Source: Clostridia bacterium (lineage in GTDB: Bacteria; Bacillota; Clostridia; Oscillospirales; Acutalibacteraceae). Taken from it: 10,826 nt of DNA. Below the pieces are notes generated by a model. That model made no database searches. It saw only the letters and a program-made list of their open reading frames with translations, and was not told where the DNA came from. The stretch's first letter is position 1, and every line of letters starts with the position of its first letter. Below are positions 1-5,578 of the stretch, in pieces. Where the stretch lies: positions 1 through 10,826 of the forward strand of contig JAFOFS010000041.1 in assembly GCA_017387165.1 (NCBI GenBank). Reading direction: 5' to 3'. Made by a program: the position numbers and the translations under genes.

Positions 1-1059
1 CCTTCAGCCTTGCGGCTGGTCTTCCCCGAGGTGTATCTGGAGCAGCAGCCCGAAAAGCGCATTGCCGCCATCAATGCCGCGATGGCGGATTATCTGCAAA
101 GCGATCTGCTCCACACGTATGAAGACGCGATGATTTACGTCGAACGCACTCTCCCCGACGGCAGCGTCCGTCGCGGTCTGGTCGGTGCGATCGATCTGGA
201 GGAATACAGCTACGAACGGGAAAAACCGGCCCGTATCCGCGCAACCGAGGGCTGGGTGGCATCCCGTATTCCGCCCCGTGTGCAAATCCGTAAGGATGCG
301 CCGATGGAACTGCCGCACGTGCTGCTGTTGGTGGACGACGAGCAGAAAACGGTGATCGAGCCGTTGGCGGAGGCCGCGTTGCCGCTGCTGTACGATTTTG
401 AGCTGATGCAGGGCGGCGGTCACATCCGCGGCTATCTGGTCGGCAAGGAGCAGCAGACCCGTGTGCTGAATGCGCTCGGAGCGCTCGGAGCGGAGCAATC
501 GATGCTGTTTGCGGTGGGTGACGGCAACCATTCGCTGGTGACCGCCAAGACCTGCTATCAGCAAAATCCCAATCCGAAAAACCGCTATTCGCTGGTCGAA
601 CTGGTCAACATCCACGACGCCTCAATGGAATTTGAGCCGATTTATCGCGTGGTATTCGGCGCAGACGTGCCGGCGCTGCTGGCGGAAATGGAGGCTGCCT
701 TTGCCGGCGGCGAACCGACCGACGAGCAGCCGCAGGTCATCGAGTGGGTGACCGGCGACCGCAGCGGCAAGCTGACCGTCCTCCATCCGACCCAGCATTT
801 GCCGGTCGGCACGCTGCAGGATTTCCTCGACGCCTACGTCGCGGCACATCCCGAGGTGACGGTGGATTACATCCACGGCGTTGACAGCACCAAGCAGCTG
901 GCGCAGCAGCAAAACGCCGTCGGCTTCCTGTTTGACGGTATGCAAAAAGATGACCTCTTCCCTGCCATTCTGCACGACGGCGCGTTGCCGCGCAAGACCT
1001 TCTCCATCGGAGAGGCGCAGAGCAAGCGGTATTATATCGAAGGTCGGAGTATCCGATAA
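1..1059 (+). CDS. DUF1015 family protein, 5' end outside window
   Basis: The reading frame is open from base 1 and ends at TAA 1057-1059, giving 352 residues. The first possible start inside the window is a TTG at 10 with no ribosome binding site. Family members run to roughly 400 residues, and the visible protein begins at what looks like their 'LRLIFPEVYLE' region, so about 60 N-terminal residues probably lie upstream. Supporting signs are the GDGNHS motif at 517-534 (DUF1015 proteins carry a GDGNHR-like signature) and a late GVDS...QQNAVGFLFD stretch near 877-942. No biochemical function is established for the family. From memory it often sits near serine-biosynthesis genes in clostridia, which cannot be tested here. 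The gene converges on tex and shares a terminator with it. The family call is fairly secure and the role is unknown. Confidence 0.85.
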   Translation, partial: PSALRLVFPEVYLEQQPEKRIAAINAAMADYLQSDLLHTYEDAMIYVERTLPDGSVRRGLVGAIDLEEYSYEREKPARIRATEGWVASRIPPRVQIRKDAPMELPHVLLLVDDEQKTVIEPLAEAALPLLYDFELMQGGGHIRGYLVGKEQQTRVLNALGALGAEQSMLFAVGDGNHSLVTAKTCYQQNPNPKNRYSLVELVNIHDASMEFEPIYRVVFGADVPALLAEMEAAFAGGEPTDEQPQVIEWVTGDRSGKLTVLHPTQHLPVGTLQDFLDAYVAAHPEVTVDYIHGVDSTKQLAQQQNAVGFLFDGMQKDDLFPAILHDGALPRKTFSIGEAQSKRYYIEGRSIR

Positions 1060-1062
1060 AAA

Positions 1063-1088
1063 GAAAAAGCCGCATTTGCGGCTTTTTC
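1063..1088. terminator. Bidirectional Rho-independent terminator between DUF1015 gene and tex
   Basis: The stem GAAAAAGCCGC/GCGGCTTTTTC (1063-1073 with 1078-1088) closes a 4-nt ATTT loop. The A/T outer stem supplies a U-run on either strand, and reading leftward it is extended by a further TTTTT. It starts 3 nt after the DUF1015 stop and ends 4 nt before the tex stop, so it can end both convergent transcripts. Confidence 0.93.
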
Positions 1089-1092
1089 ACTA

Positions 1093-3252
1093 TTATTGCG
1101 GCACACCCTTCATGGTCAGCCCGATGCGTTTTTTCTTGACGTCCACCGACAGAATCTTGACGGTGACCACGTCCCCTACCTTCAGCGCCTCAGACGGGTG
1201 CTTGATGAACCTATCCCCGATCTGGGAGATATGCACCAGACCGTCCTGATGCACGCCGATATCCACGAATGCACCAAAGTCGATCACGTTGCGGACGGTG
1301 CCTTTCAGCTGCATCCCCTCGGTCAGGTCTTCCAGTTGCATCACGTCGGTGCGGAGCATCGGCGGCGGCAGCTCGTCACGCGGGTCGCGACCCGGCTTGA
1401 CCAGTTCTTTTAAGATATCCTGCAGCGTCGGTTCACCGATGCCGATCGCGGCGGCGACCGCCGCCAAGCCCTCACGGGCGACACCGTCGGTCAATGCCGA
1501 CAGATTGCCCTTTGCCACGTCTGCCACCTTCAGACCGAAATGCGCCAGCAGCGCTTTGACCGCCGCGTACGATTCGGGGTGCACCGCCGTATGATCCAGC
1601 GGATCGGCCGATTCGGTGACACGGAGGAAGCCGGCGCATTGCTCAAACGCCTTCGGGCCGAGCTTCGGCACTTTTTTGAGCTCCGCACGGGTGGCAAACG
1701 CACCGTTTTCCTCGCGATAGGCCACGATGTTTTTGCACAGCGTCGCATTGAGTCCCGAAATGTGGGACAGCAACGCCGCCGAGGCGGTATTGAGGTCGGC
1801 GCCGACCTCGTTGACGCAGTCCTCCACCACGCCGTCCAGCGTGGCGGTCAGCTGCTTTTGCGGCATATCGTGCTGGTACTGACCGACGCCGATGGCTTTC
1901 GGCTCAATCTTGACCAGCTCGGCCAACGGATCCTGCAGGCGGCGGGCAATGGACACCGCGCTGCGGAGGGTGAGGTCAAATTCCGGCATTTCCGCCGCAG
2001 CGGCAGGAGAAGCCGAATAAACCGAGGCACCTGCCTCGTTGACGATGACGTACGCCACCTTTTGCGGCAGCTCGCGCAGCACCGACGCGGTGAACTGCTC
2101 GGTCTCGCGTGAGGCGGTACCGTTGCCGATGGCAATGACCGTCGCCTTATGCCGCTGAATTTTTTCTTTCAGAATCTGCTTGGATTTCTCGATCTGCGCC
2201 TGCGAATGGGTGGGATAGATGACCGCCGTATCCAGCACGCGACCGGTGGCGTCCACCACCGCCAGCTTACAACCGGTGCGGAAGCCGGGATCCAGACCGA
2301 TGGTGACCTGTCCCTTGACCGGCGGCTGCATCAGCAGCTGGTGCAGGTTATCCCCGAACACGCGGATGGCCGCTTCGGCGGCAGCGTCGGTCAGCTCGTT
2401 GCGGATCTCCCGCTCCACCGACGGATAGATCAGGCGGCGATAGGCGTCCTCGCCGGCCGCCATCACGAAATCGGAACAGAGGTTATCCCCCGTCACCGCG
2501 ACGGTACGAATGACGCGGAGCGGACGCTCGTCGTCCATCTCCACCGACACGCGCAGGTATTCCTCTTTCTCGGCGCGGTCGATCGCCAGTACGCGATGTC
2601 CTGCCATTTTCCGCACCGCTTCGCTGTAATCGTCAAAGCGAGCATACACCGAGTTTTCATCCGGCTTGGGCGCCACCGTATGCACCACGCCGTTTAACCG
2701 CATCAGATTACGCAAGCGCTTGCGGATCTCCGCATCGTCCGAAATCTGCTCGGCGAGAATGTCGTTGGCGCCTGCCAGCGCCGCCTCAATATCCGGCACC
2801 TCTTTCTCGGGATCGACGAAGTCCTTTGCCAGCGCATGCGGATCGCCGCCAAGGGTCTGACCCAGGCGGATCGCCTCCGCCAGCGGTTCCAGACCGCGTT
2901 CCTTGGCGACAGACGCGCGGGTACGGCGCTTCTGCTTAAACGGACGGTAGATATCCTCGATCTCCGCCAGCGTCGCCGCTTTGTCCAGCGCCGCGCCGAT
3001 CTCGTCGGTCAGCTTCTCCTGCGCGAGAATGGCGTTTCGCACCTCCTCGCGACGGGCATCCAAGCCGCGGAGATATTCCAGCCGTTCCGCCAGGCGGCGG
3101 ATGGTCTGGTCGTCCATCGTGCCGTGCTGTTCCTTGCGGTAACGGGCGATAAACGGAATGGTGTTGCCCTCGTCCAGCAGGGCGATGATGTTTTGCACGT
3201 ACAGTTCCTTTACCTCAAACTGTTCGGCCAATACCTTTGCGTAATCCAGCAT
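1093..3252 (-). CDS. tex: Tex family S1 RNA-binding protein (transcription accessory protein)
   Basis: This 719-residue protein has the normal Tex length and full domain order. A helical N-terminal Tex domain (about 1-190) includes 'NTIPFIARYRKEQHGTMDD'. A YqgF/RNase H-like core (about 315-450) opens with IGLDPGFRTG. Tandem helix-hairpin-helix segments follow (about 485-560; 'LNTASAALLSHISGL', 'KVPKLGPKAFEQCAGFLR'). A C-terminal S1 domain (about 645-716) carries GTVRNVIDFGAFVDIG and DGLVHISQI. Tex proteins are cytoplasmic, bind nucleic acid through S1 and are tied to transcription and RNA handling; the exact activity is unsettled. The ATG at 3252 follows an AAAGGATG-type binding site that lies inside the last codons of the UPF0178 gene. 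That gene ends only 6 nt upstream, so the two are almost certainly co-transcribed. Confidence 0.96.
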   Translation of the reverse strand: MLDYAKVLAEQFEVKELYVQNIIALLDEGNTIPFIARYRKEQHGTMDDQTIRRLAERLEYLRGLDARREEVRNAILAQEKLTDEIGAALDKAATLAEIEDIYRPFKQKRRTRASVAKERGLEPLAEAIRLGQTLGGDPHALAKDFVDPEKEVPDIEAALAGANDILAEQISDDAEIRKRLRNLMRLNGVVHTVAPKPDENSVYARFDDYSEAVRKMAGHRVLAIDRAEKEEYLRVSVEMDDERPLRVIRTVAVTGDNLCSDFVMAAGEDAYRRLIYPSVEREIRNELTDAAAEAAIRVFGDNLHQLLMQPPVKGQVTIGLDPGFRTGCKLAVVDATGRVLDTAVIYPTHSQAQIEKSKQILKEKIQRHKATVIAIGNGTASRETEQFTASVLRELPQKVAYVIVNEAGASVYSASPAAAAEMPEFDLTLRSAVSIARRLQDPLAELVKIEPKAIGVGQYQHDMPQKQLTATLDGVVEDCVNEVGADLNTASAALLSHISGLNATLCKNIVAYREENGAFATRAELKKVPKLGPKAFEQCAGFLRVTESADPLDHTAVHPESYAAVKALLAHFGLKVADVAKGNLSALTDGVAREGLAAVAAAIGIGEPTLQDILKELVKPGRDPRDELPPPMLRTDVMQLEDLTEGMQLKGTVRNVIDFGAFVDIGVHQDGLVHISQIGDRFIKHPSEALKVGDVVTVKILSVDVKKKRIGLTMKGVPQ

Positions 3253-3258
3253 ATTTTA

Positions 3259-3696
3259 TTACATCCTTTCGGTTAATACCCTTGACAGCGTCTGCTCAAA
3301 CGCGGCGTCCTGCTCGGCGGTGCGTTTGGGCGGACCTTTCAGCCGACCGCCGGCGCGGCGCACCTTTTTCCCGACGTAGCGGGAAAAGAGCAGTTGGTCG
3401 ATATTGCGGTCGGTAAAAAGCAAGCCGTTCTGGTTGAGGGGAATCGCCCCACGGGCCAGGCACATCGCCGCCAGACCGTAGTCCTGCGTGATCGCCACGT
3501 CCCCCGTCTGCACCAGATTGACCAACTTGAAATCGACGCTGTCGGCGCCTTTTTCCACCGTGACGGTGGTGGCTCCCTCCCGTTCAAAGCGGTGCGCCGT
3601 ATCGCACAAAATGGTGCAGGGAACGCCGAAGCGCGCTGCGGTGCGGATGGTGATATCCACCACCGGACAGCCGTCCGCATCAATAAAAATCTGCAA
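3259..3696 (-). CDS. UPF0178 / DUF188 (YaiI/YqxD-like) protein, TTG start
   Basis: The 145-residue protein matches the UPF0178 family from end to end: N-terminal IFIDADGCPV, VDFKLVN, central GDVAITQDYGLAAMCL, then a basic 'GGRLKGPPKRTAEQDAAFEQ' segment, as in family members with a GPRP-like motif. The acidic residues in the IDADGCP and TQDYGL motifs recall PIN-like nucleases, but no activity is established. The start must be TTG 3694-3696. An in-frame TAA lies two codons upstream (3700-3702), and a later start would remove the IDADGCP motif. A good ribosome binding site precedes it. The gene heads a two-gene unit with tex and diverges from the dehydrogenase across 34 bp. I see no consensus promoter in that gap, so the promoter probably lies inside the neighbouring reading frame. 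Confidence 0.92.
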   Translation of the reverse strand: MQIFIDADGCPVVDITIRTAARFGVPCTILCDTAHRFEREGATTVTVEKGADSVDFKLVNLVQTGDVAITQDYGLAAMCLARGAIPLNQNGLLFTDRNIDQLLFSRYVGKKVRRAGGRLKGPPKRTAEQDAAFEQTLSRVLTERM

Positions 3697-3704
3697 ATTT
3701 TAAA

Positions 3705-3712
3705 CCCTCTTT
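3705..3712 (-). promoter_or_regulatory. Ribosome binding site that fixes the TTG start of the UPF0178 gene
   Basis: Read on the minus strand this is AAAGAGGG, 8 nt before TTG 3696-3694. With the in-frame stop two codons upstream, it supports the non-ATG start. Confidence 0.8.
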
Positions 3713-3730
3713 CCAAAGGAGTTGTTTCGT

Positions 3731-4690
3731 ATGTTGACCATCGTGTTGCCTGACTGGCAGACCATCACCAACGGAGATATTTCCTCCGACATCTTCACCC
3801 CGTACGGACGGGTGGTGCCGTATACGCTTTCCAATCCCACCGAGTTCATCGATCGGGTGGCGGAGGCGGACGTCATCCTCTGCAACAAAACGATTTTGGA
3901 TGAAAAATCGTTGGTCAAGGCAACGCATCTGCGCTACGTCGGATTGTTTGCGACCGGCTACAACAACGTCGATCTGACCTATGCCGACGCGCACGGGATC
4001 ACCGTCTGCAACGCCGGCAGTTACTCCACCGACGCGGTCGCGCAGCACACCTTTGCGCTGATTTTGGAGCACGCCAGCCGGGTCGGAGAATACGACGCGT
4101 TCGTACAGGCAGGCGGCTGGCTGCGTTCCCCCACCTTTTCGCCGTTCGTCTGCCCGACCATGGAGCTGGCAGGCAAAACGCTGGGACTGTTCGGTTACGG
4201 TCACATCGGTCGAAAGGTCGCGGAGATCGCCAAAGCATTCGGTATGCGCGTGTTGGTACACACGCGTACCGCCCCGAACGACGGCGCCGAAGCGGTCAGC
4301 TTTGAGCGATTGCTGGCTGAATCGGATTTTATCAGCGTCCATGCGCCGCTGAACGAGGGCACCCGTCTGAAATTCGACGCAGCGGCGTTTGCCGCCTGCA
4401 AGACGGGAGCGTATTTCGTCAACACCGCCCGCGGTCCGATCGTGGACGAGCAGGCACTCGCAGACGCCGTACGCAGCGGTAAGCTGTCCGGCGCGGCGGT
4501 GGACGTGCTGCACACCGAGCCGATGGCGGAGGGATGCCCACTTTTAGGTGTAAAGGGGATCACCTTGACCCCTCACGTCGCGTGGGCGCCGTTTGAAACC
4601 CGAAGCCGTCTGATGGGCATTGTCTGCGACAACCTGCAAAACTGGATAAACGGTTGTCCCACCAACGTCGTCAATCATCCGCGGGGGTAG
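3731..4690 (+). CDS. D-isomer-specific 2-hydroxyacid dehydrogenase (glycerate/hydroxypyruvate reductase-like)
   Basis: The ATG at 3731 follows AAAGGAG by 9 nt; an in-frame TTG at 3722 lies too close to that site. The 319-residue product is normal for the family. It has an N-terminal catalytic half, then a Rossmann fold with GYGHIG (155-160), and the family's catalytic trio: Arg234 in NTARGPIVDE, Glu263 in LHTEPM and His282 in LTPHVAWAP. The HVAWAPFETR ending resembles glycerate dehydrogenase (HprA-like) more than lactate or phosphoglycerate dehydrogenases. The family reduces 2-oxoacids or oxidises D-2-hydroxyacids with NAD(P)H in the cytoplasm. After strand 2 the sequence reads VHTRT, without the usual acidic residue for NAD, which may favour NADP; this is inference. 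The last 20 bp overlap the convergent metallopeptidase gene, and no terminator is visible between them. Substrate is not certain. Confidence 0.92.
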   Translation: MLTIVLPDWQTITNGDISSDIFTPYGRVVPYTLSNPTEFIDRVAEADVILCNKTILDEKSLVKATHLRYVGLFATGYNNVDLTYADAHGITVCNAGSYSTDAVAQHTFALILEHASRVGEYDAFVQAGGWLRSPTFSPFVCPTMELAGKTLGLFGYGHIGRKVAEIAKAFGMRVLVHTRTAPNDGAEAVSFERLLAESDFISVHAPLNEGTRLKFDAAAFAACKTGAYFVNTARGPIVDEQALADAVRSGKLSGAAVDVLHTEPMAEGCPLLGVKGITLTPHVAWAPFETRSRLMGIVCDNLQNWINGCPTNVVNHPRG

Positions 4691-5198
4691 TTTTCAGTAA
4701 TTTTTCCCGTCGTTTGTAATCCGGCATCACCCGTGCCACCGCCGCGTAAAACGCCGGACTGTGGTCGTGGTGCAGAATGTGGCACAGCTCGTGTACCACC
4801 ACATAGTCGATCGCTTCCGGCGGATACTGCATCAGCCGCCACGAAAAGCAAAGGCTGTTTTTGGCGCTGCAGCTGCCGAAGCGTTTGGCGGCAGAGGTCA
4901 CCTTAAAGCCGGTCGGACGGACACCGAGGATCGCCGCGTACGCCGCAATCTTCGGCGGCAGCTCGGTCTTGGCTTTTCGTTTCAGCGCCGCGATCCGCTC
5001 GGGGGTGAGAGCGGCTTCCTGCGCGGCGCGGTCGCGCAGGCGCAGACGCTGCTTTTCTACCCAAGCGGCGTGGGTGTCAACAAACGCGTCGATGCGGTGA
5101 CGGGATACCCACAACGGGGCGGTCACCACCACCGAGCCGTCGGGGTCAAGCTTCATCGACACCGTCTTGCGGTTTTTGCGGACAAGGCGATAGTCCAT
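4671..5198 (-). CDS. YgjP-like zinc metallopeptidase (DUF45 / M48-related)
   Basis: The 175-residue protein has the layout of YgjP/DUF45 proteins. An N-terminal beta segment (MDYRLVRKNRKTVSMKLDPDG) is followed by a charged helical linker, then the family's RFGSCSAKNSLCFSWRL stretch (family RWGSCS). The catalytic HELCH at 136-140 (His136, Glu137, His140) is followed by a third probable zinc ligand, His146 in HDHSPAFY. It is predicted cytoplasmic because no signal peptide or membrane segment is seen. Physiological substrates are not known. The ATG at 5198 has a strong AAAGGGGGAG site upstream and a good promoter about 30 bp away. The 3' end overlaps the dehydrogenase gene by 20 bp in convergent orientation. 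The fold and metal site are confident; the role is not. Confidence 0.92.
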   Translation of the reverse strand: MDYRLVRKNRKTVSMKLDPDGSVVVTAPLWVSRHRIDAFVDTHAAWVEKQRLRLRDRAAQEAALTPERIAALKRKAKTELPPKIAAYAAILGVRPTGFKVTSAAKRFGSCSAKNSLCFSWRLMQYPPEAIDYVVVHELCHILHHDHSPAFYAAVARVMPDYKRREKLLKTTPADD

Positions 5199-5228
5199 CC
5201 TCTCTCCCCCTTTCGCGGTGTGTTTTCT

Positions 5229-5257
5229 ATTTTATCACAAGTCGGCGCATTTCGCAA
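5229..5257 (-). promoter_or_regulatory. Sigma-A-type promoter of the YgjP-like gene
   Basis: On the minus strand, TTGCGA (5257-5252) and TAAAAT (5234-5229) are separated by exactly 17 bp. Transcription would start near 5222, about 24 nt before the ATG. Its -35 box is only 11 bp from that of the divergent alaS promoter. Confidence 0.72.
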
Positions 5258-5268
5258 GTAAAAGAGGG

Positions 5269-5297
5269 TTGACAAATTGCGATTTCGCGTTTATACT
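5269..5297 (+). promoter_or_regulatory. Consensus sigma-A promoter of the alaS transcript
   Basis: TTGACA (5269-5274) and TATACT (5292-5297) are separated by a 17-bp spacer. The expected start is near 5304, about 22 nt before the first conserved T-box element. The identical pair of hexamers and spacing recurs at 10046-10074. Confidence 0.9.
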
Positions 5298-5303
5298 ATT
5301 GGT

Positions 5304-5554
5304 GGTTATTTTAATATAAGCAAAAGACGATGACGGAAACCATTTGCCCCTCTCCTTCCCAGAGAGAACGACTGCGCCGTGCGCGTGCTGAAAGGTCGTT
5401 TGTTGCGAGAAGCAAAGCGCCGTTCCCGAGTCCTGCCGTAATGGGCGGCGTTTCTCCGCGTTAAGGAGCAAGAGTGGCGGCAGAGCGATTTGCCGCAATT
5501 TGGGTGGTACCACGGAAGCTTTCGTCCCAATTCTTGGGGGGAAAGCTATTTTTC
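5304..5554 (+). promoter_or_regulatory. T-box riboswitch leader, tRNA-Ala responsive
   Basis: T-box leaders let uncharged tRNA switch a terminator off. Stem I begins with GAC (5326-5328, pairing GTC 5430-5432), a GATGA kink-turn element and ACGG/CCGT (5333-5336 with 5420-5423). The distal part has AGAGAG (5361-5366), the AACGAC/GTCGTT helix (5367-5372 with 5395-5400) and a GCTGAAAG apical motif (5387-5394). The 3' side of the specifier loop holds GCA (5412-5414) and GCG (5417-5419), both Ala codons; GCA, preceded by GAA, is my preferred specifier. Stem III is GCGGCA/TGCCGC near 5478-5496. The T-box AATTTGGGTGGTACCACGG (5497-5515) contains the bulge TGGT (5505-5508), which matches an ACCA acceptor end as expected for tRNA-Ala. 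The antiterminator pairs TTGGG (5500-5504) with CCCAA (5526-5530) and ACG (5512-5514) with CGT (5523-5525), and excludes the terminator. The element class is certain; the specifier choice is inferred. Confidence 0.95.
5517..5554 (+). terminator. Regulated intrinsic terminator of the T-box leader
   Basis: AGCTTTC (5517-5523) pairs with GAAAGCT (5541-5547). After one G/G mismatch, TCCCAA (5525-5530) pairs with TTGGGG (5534-5539) around a TTC loop. The U-run ATTTTT follows. Bases 5523-5530 are shared with the antiterminator, so the two structures are mutually exclusive. Confidence 0.93.
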
Positions 5555-5578
5555 TTTTCAGAAAGGATCGAAAACACT

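Noticed and set aside
1096..3276. Several plus-strand open frames opposite tex
   Set aside because: They are fragments antisense to a complete, well-conserved tex gene and show no domain or binding site of their own.
3722..3730. TTG at 3722 as the dehydrogenase start
   Set aside because: It lies within a few bases of the AAAGGAG site, while ATG 3731 has ideal spacing.
5474..5578. N-terminal extension of AlaRS from a GTG at 5474
   Set aside because: This stretch is the T-box stem III, T-box sequence and terminator. AlaRS proteins begin at the equivalent of ATG 5579, which has its own ribosome binding site.
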